A stretch of 64,000 nucleotides of DNA from Erigeron canadensis (lineage: Eukaryota > Streptophyta > Magnoliopsida > Asterales > Asteraceae): NCBI RefSeq assembly GCF_010389155.1, contig NC_057761.1:746501-810500 (forward strand), in the 5' to 3' direction. How positions within the stretch are numbered: position 1 is the first letter of the stretch; every line of letters starts with the position of its first letter. Positions 23,692-35,868 of this stretch are shown here, piece by piece. The translations under genes and the position numbers were made by a program. The notes under the pieces were generated by a model. It did no database searches. It worked only from the letters and a program-made list of their open reading frames with translations, and was not told the DNA's origin.

Positions 23692-24095
23692 CAAATTAGG
23701 AATACGTTTTTATACACATAATTGCTGACTGGGCATCCAAGTCATCGTTAAAAATAATCCACTTCATTGCCACATCATCAAAAAATAATGTAACTGGTAA
23801 AAAGGTAAACTTTTGGTCAACCGTGTACAAATTTGAAAAGTATATTGATCATACAACTTAGTTTTCTGGTTTGATGGGCAACCATGTATAAGAAGGAAAG
23901 TACGATGGTCATTCAGTGACTTAACCCTAAAAGAAAATATGTTTAACCGACTATCACCGGTCAACCGGTCAACTTTTGGTCAACCGTGTACAAATTTGAA
24001 AAGTATGTTGGTCATATAGCTTAGTTTTTTGGTTTGATAGGCAACCATATACAAGAAGGAAAGTACGATGCTCATCCAATGACTTAACCCTTTAT
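23035..24095. mobile_element. Fold-back / long-TIR element built from a ~105-bp repeat
   Basis: Four copies of a unit containing ATCAAACCAAAAAACTAAG and CAAATTTGTACACGGTTGAC occur. Two are forward (about 23050-23135 and 23225-23300) and two inverted (about 23815-23900 and 23970-24055). The arms of about 350 bp are separated by a spacer with a long TTA microsatellite. The outer end GGGTTAAGTCATTGGATGA (reverse) resembles MULE-type termini, but no target duplication could be fixed. No transposase. Confidence 0.7.
23605..23690. repeat. (TTA)n microsatellite, about 28 units
   Basis: An uninterrupted ATT/TTA run near the centre of the fold-back element. The poly-Leu/poly-Asn frames here are artefacts. 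Confidence 0.98.
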
Positions 24096-24463
24096 TTATA
24101 TGATAGAAATGTCCAAGATAAACATGAATGGGGTTGTACACATTCTCCCCAACAACCAACCAATGTTTGTGAAAAGAGATAAGAAACATAATTTGGTAAT
24201 TGAATTATAATAATGCCCCCAACAAAAATGTGTCAATTCAAGACTTATTTAACTTTGTACATTTGGTTGTTGTAATCATCTCTTTACAGTAAGGATGGCA
24301 CATGGTGGTATGGTCATCCCCATGCTAAGATGCTAATTGTCTTTGATTTATTTCCTTCATTCTACTAATAAAAAGATCACATTTTAACGCTGTAGCCGTA
24401 TAGAATTTGAAATTTGTGGCTCTCAAATGCATATAGTTAGTTAAGATGGTGGTTTTTTTTGCT

Positions 24464-24635
24464 GTTGAGGCACTGGTCCAGTGGTCACGAGATTTTCCTC
24501 AAAAAGTTTCCCCTTTGTGAAGATGTAGGATCCGAGTCCCATTTGGTGCAATCTATTGAAGTAGCTAGATTGAGATTTTGGGGTTAGGATCCGCATTTGA
24601 AACAAAAGGAAAAAATAAAAGAAGAAAAAGGCTAT
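24464..24635 (+). mobile_element. SINE-like tRNA-related sequence
   Basis: A-box-like TGGTCCAGTGGT (24474-24485) and B-box-like GGATCCGAGTCCC (24528-24540) are spaced about as in a tRNA gene, and an A-rich tail follows near 24600-24635. It does not fold as an intact tRNA. No target duplication was found. Confidence 0.4.
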
Positions 24636-24958
24636 GATTCTTTGTTATGTGAATAAAATGTTAAATAACATACTTCGTTTATTCAAATACTTAAATCTGT
24701 TAGAATAAATCTTTAGGACTTATTATGCTCCTATGCCTCGTTATTCTTTCATGTTGTATGGTTATCTTCTTCATAAATTAATAGAATCTTCTTCTACATG
24801 TCATAAAATACAAATAAATGAATATCACATGTCATATTCTTTTTGACAAAATATACAAATACCCATAAATTAAGTAATGTACTCCACATTGATAAAAAGC
24901 AACGAACATATCACTTTTTTCATTTTTCAATAACACAACATCTATGTCTAACCTCATC

Positions 24959-25767
24959 CAGGGCTGTAAACGAACCGAATGAATACGAACGAAAAATTGT
25001 TCATGTTTGTTCGTTTAACTTAACAAACGGTTCACAAACGGATAAACAAACATAATGTTGTGTTCACGAACAAATGAACGAACATAATGGTTTGTTCATG
25101 TTCGTTCATTTGTGTTCATGAACGAATATTCACGAACACAAACGAACGAACAATATTGAACGAACGCAAATGAACGAACACAAGCAAACACCAATGAACA
25201 AACATATAACTAAAAATATTTACAAACATATAAATTAAAAATATTAGACTTCATATTCAAAGTTACAAATTATTGATTGGCTAAAACTTTTACGAAACTT
25301 TCATACTTTAGAAAGTGAAAATATATTACGGTTTGATAAAATATGAGTACTTATCTTTATAATTTGTATTTAATTTTCTTTTTAAGTATATAAATGATTA
25401 GATATTAAAGTTAATATTAAACTAATATTGATATATATATATATATATATATATTAAAATGGAATGTTCACGAACATAAAAGAATGGAAGTTCATGAACA
25501 TATTGAAAGGATGTTCATGAACAAGAACGGATGTTCACAAACATTTTTCACGAACATCGTTCACGAACGTTGTTCACGAACATATTATCGAACATTCACG
25601 AACATAATTGAACGAACGAGAACTGTTTTCATGTTCGTTCGTTTAACTAAACGAACGGATTTTTGTGTTCATGTTCGTTCATTTAACTAAACGAACGAAC
25701 ACGAAAGAACTTCCCGCCGAACGGTTCATGAATTGTTCATGAACTGTTCGGTTCATTTACAGCCATA
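24959..25767. mobile_element. hAT-like element rich in GTTCGT repeats
   Basis: Left end CAGGGCTGTAAACGAACCGAA; right end TTCGGTTCATTTACAGCCATA, the last bases mutated from CCCTG. The 8-bp target copies ACCTCATC (24951-24958) and ACCTCACC (25768-25775) differ by one base. Both ends contain dozens of GAACGAA/TTCGTTC and TTCATGAA words, likely transposase-binding repeats. The centre is AT-rich with a TA run (25430-25454). Non-coding. Confidence 0.8.
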
Positions 25768-25924
25768 ACCTCACCTATATCAACCCAATGCCACCACCCC
25801 AAATGGAGCGCTTTATATGTGTAGTCGGTGTAGATACTTGATTTTAGCTTATTATCAAGTTTAGAGAATCAGATAAACTAATTAAAATCATCCATAATGG
25901 TGATTATGCATTTATGCTAGTAAT

Positions 25925-27110
25925 TTGTATTTGAAGATCACGTTGGGCTTTGAAGTGCTGTGGTTGAAGCCCAATACCAGATATACATGAGTCTTGGCAA
26001 TAATTGGCGAGACAGGCTAAACCATATCATCCTGGGCTCCTGGCACAAATTTTACACCATGAACACATAGGCCTACATTTTTACAACTATCGTCTATATT
26101 TTATGTTTTTACTAGAAAGTAATATGTAAAATTCCAACCCTCAGCTGATATAGCCCATTAATTAATCATCAATATATGATTAAGTAAATAGAAAAGAAAA
26201 TGGAACTGCTACCATATACTAGTGAAGTCGAAATCCAACAAGTACTGCTAAATTCAAGACTTGCTAAAGTCGTTACATACAGTCACATCCACCGAAAACA
26301 GGCCCTCAAGTAATGTGATAGGGTTTTCAAAGATCAATATCAGTCGGGATGTTTTAAAAGAATAACATTTGGAAACCGAGAACTCTATAAAACCTACGCT
26401 CATATTCTGCAACCACTTTGTTGCCTTAGCCTTAATCAGTTTCGGTGCAAAAGAAGGCGAATAGAAAGTAGTTGTGTCGATCAGTATTAGCAAATCAGCG
26501 ATAAAGCATCAAGAACAAAAAAATGGAACACAAAAATAAAGCTTTTGATAATATAGAGACAACAAAAAAAGATACCTCTTTGTTATAGAACTTCAAGGAT
26601 ACAACAGATTTACGTTGCTTGTGGTTTTCATCTATTCTTGAGGTCAGCTTCAGGTCCCTCAGTTGAACATAACATGATTTCAGTAACACCACTGCCTTGC
26701 TCATACAGAAATTTGACGCTTAAAAGTTAAAACATCAATATTTTTACTATAACAGCATGATAACTCCCTTCAGGAGCAGTCTTCAAGTATGCAACTACTA
26801 CAAGACCAAAATACATCTCATTAAGAGAGGCCGTCTTCTTTAAATTATAGAGGGTTAGTTCATGTAAATACCATCGCCAATGTGAAGTCTGACACAAGGA
26901 TCCTCATATCCAACAGCTACATCAGGAAAGAACTCTTTAGAAACCTAAAAAAGGACAAAAGAATTCATTGGTCCTCAGACTCTGAAAACTACATGATAAA
27001 GGTTTCTTATATACTTTTCAAATAAAATGAAGTTCAAAAAAATAAAAATCCATATTACTCACATCAACCAACATATATCTATGTGCTAAACAGAATAATA
27101 AGAGCTTGTG
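25925..27110 (-). pseudogene. Partial SPDS duplicate (exons 9, 8, part 6, 5, part 4)
   Basis: This is a diverged copy of the 3' half and downstream flank of the intact spermidine synthase gene (32225-33760). Exon 9 (about 26400-26470) has lost its acceptor (CAG to CTG) and its stop (TGA to TGG). Exon 8 (about 26571-26700) carries a deletion of about 14 bases that shifts the frame. Exon 7 with most of introns 6 and 7 is deleted. Part of exon 6 (26755-26810), exon 5 (about 26873-26945) and a scrap of exon 4 remain. It keeps intron and flanking sequence, so it arose by DNA duplication, not retroposition. It cannot encode an enzyme. Confidence 0.9.
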
Positions 27111-27243
27111 CTTTCTGCTCAGCCACGAGCACGCCAGGGCTGAGCCTGTTGCTCATCCCTTATAGGTTCCAATCTCGGTTCCCATTAAGTCCTTTAAGAA
27201 GCCCTTTACCATAATCCTTGGGTTAGCCATTAGTACACATCAC

Positions 27244-27542
27244 TTCCCGCAAGCTGAGAACACAGTAAAACTTACGTGGCATAAACTTTAGTTTCAGCAT
27301 ATGTGGCATAAATAAAGACCTGAATACCAGCTCGCAGCTGACTCTGATAAGTAGTACAAGAGTTCAGTCAATAAAGCTGATAGAAGAACCATAAGAAGCT
27401 GAAGAGGCGCACTGCCCTCGAAAGCAACAAATGCAAAGTAAGGGAAGGAACTAGGACCTCTTAGAAGGTTACTCTCCATATAAGCCACCACCATATCATT
27501 ATTCCGTCCAATGAGCTGCTTGTGCTTAAACAGTTGTTTCAT
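27244..27542 (-). pseudogene. Fragment resembling plant glycerol-3-phosphate acyltransferase N-terminus
   Basis: The minus strand from ATG 27542 reads MKQLFKHKQLIGRNNDMVVA, then LLRGPSSFPYFAFVAFEGSA, then a hydrophobic helix and LLYYLSESAA. This fits the N-terminal HAD-like part of plant GPAT proteins, where SFPYFxLVAFE and a YxxSESxxIQVxIF segment are conserved. After SESAA the IQVFIYATYA continuation is in another frame, and then a stop follows. The acyltransferase domain is absent nearby. Family assignment rests on remembered motifs only. Confidence 0.5.
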
Positions 27543-28559
27543 TAATTAACACGTACGTATATATGAACGGAATTAATTAAATATTCTGTTCATAAGTTGT
27601 AGCATAGTTATGGTATGGCTGACCTGGCTACAATATATTTGCCATCACTCAGAGACAACAAATCCTGATTTTTAACATATACTATCCTACTTGTTCAGTT
27701 ACAAGACGTTAATTAGAATTTCTCTACATATTACCATTTACACTCACACTCACATACACACGCATCCACACATGGTTTAGTCCAACTCGCTATGGCCTGA
27801 TTCCTTCTGAAGTCGTCTCGCTACCCGCAAAGGTTGTTTACATCCCAACTCCTATACACTATATGTGACGCAATTTATCGTATCGCTGACACTGACGCGT
27901 TAATTAGAACTTGTAAGAACTGAAAATTTATCACCATCTTTACAAAATATCAAACTTTTTCATAAAAAAAATTAAAAGAGATGTGTCATTAAAGTAGCAA
28001 ATCTGAAACTTTACCTTTCGAAAGTATTTATTTTTCTGTTTTCAAGCAAAACCTGATGTCAAATAAACAAAGCTGATTTGGTTATTTGATAAGACTAAAG
28101 GTTACAATAGATGATTTGGTTCTTGATTACAGTACCATACTTCAGAGTAGACTGAACTGCAGGTTAACCCTAACCAGCATGTTTCAACTTGTTGATTTGT
28201 TAAGTAGCTTTATCCCACCAACCCACCCATTACCACCTCTAACATATCCCATCAGGCTCTATTTTCTCAGCATTAAGACTCTGCTTTCAGATTAAATGAA
28301 AACTAAAGAAGATGAACCGCGAGAAAGTGTTAAGATAGCATAAGATAGGTAACTCTTACGTCTGACATATGACACCATTAAATAGAAAAAATAAATAGAA
28401 GGGATAGGATGGCCAAAGAAGCAATATCTACAATTTTAAAGAATAGATAATTGATATACATCTGCCAAAGGAGAAAGAATACATAAAAACATGTTAGTAG
28501 TGCAAAGCAAAAACAAACATAAAATGGAAATGCACACAAAGCCAGAAGGTCGTACATAC
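27543..28559. other. Intergenic DNA, no gene seen
   Basis: No recognised gene or repeat; open frames here lack motifs. Confidence 0.45.
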
Positions 28560-29419
28560 CTCAGAAGTAGTATTGGGTAATCTAGTGTATGGTAGCACAA
28601 CATGCACCTTGGACGCTTCTTCTTCCGCTAAGCACCATCAAGCCATCCATTAGAATGAATAGGATATATATAAATAGGAACAAATGTATCTAGATTTAGC
28701 AAAAAATTTTTACCAGCATCAAAATGCAAGGAAATGGTAAATGAGTCATCACATGTCAGTTGTCTGCAAGCAAGTTGTAAGAATGACGGGCCAATGTTTT
28801 GCTTAATTTCATCTGTAGTCTACCAGCCGATAACCATTCGTTTGATCTATCATAAATTCACCACCGAGTTGTTGGATCAGACAAAACCTCAATTTGTCTA
28901 ATGATTATCAGCTTTCAATTGCTGACTTTTGCTGCACTTGTGCTGTGATGATTTCAAGGCCACAGGGACTACCATCAGTGTTTCACCAATCAACAATGTA
29001 TCTCCAGCAATTATTCTATTATCCGCTCTCCAAATTCTCTTTCCGTATACACATAACCTCGAATTTCTGGCGAAGAGGGAGAAATGAACTATATACACCA
29101 AACAAACATAAACCCTTTGGGTCGGGTATCTCTCCTTATGCATATATATATTTAAGTATTAATATTAATATTAGTGTATTTTTATCCCTATTATCATTTG
29201 TATATCATGTCTTAATATAATTATTGTCCCCGTCTGTTATTTTTTGCTGCTATTATGCTAACTGTTTTCAAGATTGTCACACATTTACTTCATATATCAT
29301 AATATACAACAATTACATGCTAGAGCAACAGTTATGGTATATGAAGTAGTTTTGAGGTTTAAGTATCACCTACCTTTCAAGACAAGAGCATCTCTAATGT
29401 ATTCAGTGTGAAGACGAAC
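28560..29419 (-). pseudogene. Orphan exon-like segments of an unidentified gene
   Basis: Three minus-strand segments have good splice borders and protein-like content. They are 29374-29419 (CACAG acceptor, GTAGGT donor; VRLHTEYIRDALVLK), 28714-28763 (TGCAG acceptor, GTAAAA donor; QLTCDDSFTISLHFDA) and 28560-28627 (TTAG acceptor, GTATGT donor; EEEASKVHVVLPYTRLPNTT). Segments two and three join in phase; one and two do not, by one base. Either a base has been lost or an exon is missing. No start, stop or further exons were found. I do not recognise the protein. They lie downstream of WTF1 on the same strand. Confidence 0.4.
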
Positions 29420-30039
29420 CTGTGGCACAATCTTACACTATTCCAATATTCACAGTAATTCTATACACTAAAATTTCTAAAATTACTCTAAAGAACATAA
29501 TAAAAAGAATATATAGTTCAATCGTATTAAGTTATTTGTAGAGCCCTTTGCATCAAAGTGTATTTGTGGGTGAACCACGTGGGTGGGTTCTGAAGTGTTT
29601 CTATTCAAGAAAAGCAGAATATTGCAACACAAATGGAATAATGGACAAAGAGAGTAGATGACATAGATTTCCAATTTTAAACAAAGACAAGAAATTACCA
29701 CAAATGATCCAATTTATAATTTCATTGTTATAATATAGGACTACATTAAGATGAAAAACAGAAGGTACCCTCATGTATCACTGGCACCTGACTTTGCAAC
29801 AACTGCATATAACATAAAGTTTTCCAATGATGTTTACAAAGAAACCATGGCTTCCTGGTACAAAGGAGGAGCCTTTTTGCTCCAAGACTCTTCCATATGA
29901 GATGACTCAGACCCATGACCTCCACCTTACAAAGGAGTGGTTTTTTCTGTATCACAACTCACCCTTACGGCCTTGTATAGGATAAACCTCACATGGTGAT
30001 AGACTTTGATTAGTTACTACAGCAGAATAATGTCAAGTT
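29420..30039. other. Downstream flank of WTF1-like gene
   Basis: Probably the 3' untranslated region and spacer. A repeat-like stretch at 29800-29950 (GTGGAGGTCATGGGTCTGAG on the minus strand) looks like a dispersed non-coding repeat. Confidence 0.4.
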
Positions 30040-31557
30040 TTACCAGCGTTCTCTTGGCTTTCCGTCAGGAAATACGGGCTCAAGAATTTTTTCTTCATCA
30101 TTTTGCTGTGCTTGTCTGCTATGGCTCTTCACATTCACATCATCTATCTCAAAATCAGGAGGTGAGTCATCATCATCCTCCTCCTCGTCATCAGCATCCT
30201 GAACATCATCATCATCGACATCGTCATCATCATCGCCCATTTCACTGCTCACTATATCATCAAGATCTGACCAATCCTCATCCTCCTCTCCATCTTCCTC
30301 TTGATCACCGGAAACATCTGAATCAGACTTTATCGCACGCCCTCTAAAACGCTGAACAGAAACCAGTGCCCGAAGCTTCTCTTTGATTATCAACAAACGG
30401 TTCTTGTCAACTAATTGGGAATCACGATATGCATCTCTAAGGAAAACAGAGTCGCGGTCTCCTTTGAGGGACACATAAAACATATCAGGGTGTCTTATGA
30501 GCATCCCTCGAAGCTGTTGAGAGAATCTAAACTCCTCTCGAAAATGAGTAAGGTGATCGACTAAAGTTCTCTTCTCAACCATGAGGCTTAACATCTCGTG
30601 TACAACCGCACAGGCGTGCTTTTCTTTTTCAGGTGTACCAGGCTTCAATTCAGAGAAATCCGAATAAGGGGAAATGAAGGGCATGTCTCTGAACTGAGAA
30701 ATCCGTCTCATTTCCCCTTTTGTGAGCTGAAGACCCTTAGGCAGCTTGACCCTGTTGAATCTTGGTGGTCTATCAATAATCAAATCCCTCTTTTCCGCTT
30801 CTCGTGCTATCTTGTCTTCCTCTTCTAACTCAGCAAATGAAACCGCAAGCTCGGGATCCCAATGAGTTAGCTCCAAAGCAGGGCCCCTTTCGGTTCTGAC
30901 AACCCTAAAATACTGGGGATATCGTTGGCATATGGTATCCCGGAATTCCAAAGGAAGGCCGAGGTCGTTTTTGAGATGAGCAATCTTTTCGATAAGAATA
31001 CGTTTATCTAAAGACATCATGAGTAATTTCCTAAGCTTGACAACTAATAAATCCTCCATTTCATTCCTAACCTTCATCTCTTCAAGGTATAACCTTTCGG
31101 CCTCGGGAGTTAACTTAAACCTAAGGGAAAAGGCACCTTCCTCTTCAATCTCAAAAACACCCGGAAACTTCCTCAGCATAGCGATAAAACGTCTACGTTT
31201 TTGAAGGCCTAAAGCTCGTCTAAAGCGACCCAAATCACGAAGCTGCATAACTCGATTAGGCTGAGAGACCAATATCTTTCTAATACTCAAAACAAGTTTA
31301 AGTTTCTTATCCCGTTGAATAACATTATCGAAAGGAAGCTCTTTTCGACGCTTAACAACGGCTTGAATAGGCGGAGAAATTCTCAACCTGGTGTTGGTGG
31401 TGGTGGGCCCAACCAAAGTCAAAGGGTTGCCAAAGAAGCTTGTTTGAAAAATGTTTGGTGGTGATACTGATGATGAAAGTCCAAGATGAGTATTATTATA
31501 CTTAGAATTAAGGAAAGGTAAAGTGATGGGAATTGTTGTTGAACACCCCACCGCCAT
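30040..31557 (-). CDS. WTF1: PORR-domain chloroplast RNA splicing factor (WTF1-like)
   Basis: A single-exon frame of 505 codons from ATG 31557 to the stop at 30040. Residues 1-65 are Ser/Thr-rich with few acidic residues, fitting a plastid transit peptide. From about residue 70 (RRKELPFDNVIQRDKKLKLV) to about 405 is the plant organelle RNA recognition (PORR) domain, with the hallmark RFRRALGLQKRRRFIAMLRK and KRILIEKIAHLKNDLGLP. Residues about 415-473 are an Asp/Glu run typical of this member. The family binds RNA; in maize and Arabidopsis, WTF1 works with RNC1 in the stroma to splice many chloroplast group II introns. Length and lack of introns match. The gene is 1.2 kb downstream of SPDS on the same strand and shows no defect. 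Another PORR paralogue is possible, but the acidic tail and N-terminal start favour WTF1. Confidence 0.93.
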   Translation of the reverse strand: MAVGCSTTIPITLPFLNSKYNNTHLGLSSSVSPPNIFQTSFFGNPLTLVGPTTTNTRLRISPPIQAVVKRRKELPFDNVIQRDKKLKLVLSIRKILVSQPNRVMQLRDLGRFRRALGLQKRRRFIAMLRKFPGVFEIEEEGAFSLRFKLTPEAERLYLEEMKVRNEMEDLLVVKLRKLLMMSLDKRILIEKIAHLKNDLGLPLEFRDTICQRYPQYFRVVRTERGPALELTHWDPELAVSFAELEEEDKIAREAEKRDLIIDRPPRFNRVKLPKGLQLTKGEMRRISQFRDMPFISPYSDFSELKPGTPEKEKHACAVVHEMLSLMVEKRTLVDHLTHFREEFRFSQQLRGMLIRHPDMFYVSLKGDRDSVFLRDAYRDSQLVDKNRLLIIKEKLRALVSVQRFRGRAIKSDSDVSGDQEEDGEEDEDWSDLDDIVSSEMGDDDDDVDDDDVQDADDEEEDDDDSPPDFEIDDVNVKSHSRQAQQNDEEKILEPVFPDGKPRERW

Positions 31558-31863
31558 ATTTTCCTAATTCTATTTCAAGATTCCAATACTAATTATTACT
31601 ATCTTCTCTATCTATCTAATCTATGTATATATCATTAATTTATGTAAAGTAAGACCAGCGGAAGAAGGAAAAAACCACAAAGGAAGGGAAATCAGGACTT
31701 ACTGACTGACTGAGTAGGGTTTAGACGATGAAACAACTGGGCTGGAAATTTGAGATGGGAAGGGATGGGGTTTATGTCTAAAGCATATTTGGCTCCCGAA
31801 TCATCCTTTTTTTTTCCTTTTTTTTTTTAATTTCCTCTATCTTTGACGGAAGTAAGAAAAAAC

Positions 31864-32038
31864 TAAAGTTATGTGTATTGTATGTAAGCAACTTGAAAAA
31901 ATGTTTATTGTATGTAAGAAAACATACGTGGCAACCATATACACGTGTCACTTGTCAGATTTTAATTGGTTGAAACGAAATTCTTACATACAATAAACAT
32001 TATTTCAAAATTGTTTACCTACAATACACGTAACTTTA
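31864..32038. mobile_element. Palindromic MITE between WTF1 and SPDS
   Basis: A 175-bp element whose two halves are inverted repeats of about 57 bp (TAAAGTTATGTGTATTGTAT ... ATACACGTAACTTTA), each containing GTTTATTGTATGTAAGAA. A TA dinucleotide may be the target duplication, but it is part of the palindrome, so the superfamily is uncertain. It lies upstream of WTF1 and downstream of SPDS. Confidence 0.7.
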
Positions 32039-32224
32039 TTATTTGAGTAAACTAATCTTTTTTTTATATTTATTTTTTTAATAAATATAATTTCACGTTT
32101 TTTTTTTAAATTTACTTCGTTTTCTCCATCTTTTATTTTTCAGCTCAAAAATGCCTTTTATGGAGTATGTAACTTTTTTCCCTTTCTGTTATCATTTTCA
32201 TGACTCGTTTTGTTAAAATCGTGT

Positions 32225-32729
32225 TGGGCTGTCGGTGATGTGGCTTCATCCCAAAACCGATTATTCATGATAATTGGCTTGAAAGGCTAAAATCGTATCA
32301 GCATGTCACAAATTTTACACCATGTTTACTTGCCCACACAGGCCTACATTTTAGTGTTTTGCAAGTATCGTCAAAATTTTCTAACCATGAAATTTTTATT
32401 GAAACGTATATCTAAAATTCCAACTCGCCACAGCAGAAAAAGCCCAATAATAATCATCATCATCATCAGCATCTAACACCGATAATTAAGCAAATAGAAA
32501 ATAAAAATGGAACCGCTAGCATCTACTAGTAAAGTCGAAATCCAACAAGTACCGCTAAATTCAAGACTTGCTAAAGTCGATACATACGGTCACATTCACC
32601 AAAAACAGACCCTCAACTTATTATGTGATAGGGTTTTCAACCACATCAGATCAAAATCGGTTGAAGTGTTAACGATGAACATTTGAAAACCCGGAACTCT
32701 ACAACAACTATCCTCACAATATTCTGCCA
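32225..32729. other. SPDS 3' flank, duplicated at 25940-26397
   Basis: Downstream sequence of SPDS (probably 3' UTR near 32600-32729). It is alignable with the flank of the SPDS pseudogene (shared ACAAATTTTACACCATG, AAATCCAACAAGTAC and others). Confidence 0.7.
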
Positions 32730-35354
<2,625 letters not shown>

Positions 35355-35538
35355 TCTACTTACGTGTTTTATGGTTCGTATAGAGAGAGAAAGAGAGAAC
35401 CAAGCAACGTGTGTGGGTGTGTGTGGGTGTGAAGGTGTCGTATTTGTTTTTTGTCACATCAAGCATTCAAGCTGTTGAGAGCTTTTTCCTTTTTTTTTTT
35501 TTTTTTAATATTATTATAAGGCATAATAATAAGATTTT

Positions 35539-35546
35539 CTTTTATA
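35539..35546 (-). promoter_or_regulatory. Candidate TATA box of SPDS
   Basis: TATAAAAG on the minus strand, 185 bp upstream of the start codon. Between it and the ATG is a CT/CA-rich leader typical of plant 5' UTRs. The assignment is positional only. Confidence 0.35.
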
Positions 35547-35868
35547 CAAAACTGGTACAAAAATTGTTATTATTATGAATTTATGATATACTTTTAGAAT
35601 AAATTAAAGTATATTTTGTTCGGTTCAAATTTTGATCATTTTTTCACATGAAACAAAATCCGAATCGATTTGTTCGGTTTTTGGATTCGTTTGATTTTGA
35701 GTTTGTTATGTACTTTGGATGCCCTCACGAACAAACATGTTAGGTACTTATTGGAGTATTTCCTCGCCCCTTAGTTGCCTAAGACCATCCACACTCCCAA
35801 TCTACATCAACCCAACATTTAATAAAAAATTAATTTCTCTTTCTTCCACTTAAACAACTGTAACACCC
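35547..35868. other. Upstream flank of SPDS
   Basis: AT-rich; probable distal promoter. No other feature seen. Confidence 0.4.

Noticed and set aside
23482..23728. Poly-Asn and poly-Leu open frames
   Set aside because: They are translations of the TTA microsatellite on both strands, with no coding context.
26911..28627. Joining the orphan exon ending PNTTSE to the SPDS-like VSKEFFPDV exon as a chimeric gene
   Set aside because: No phase, transcript or acceptor evidence for such a junction; the SPDS piece is clearly part of a pseudogene block with its own order.
30006..30347. His-rich frame on the plus strand
   Set aside because: Antisense shadow of the acidic tail (GAT/GAA codons) of the WTF1-like gene.
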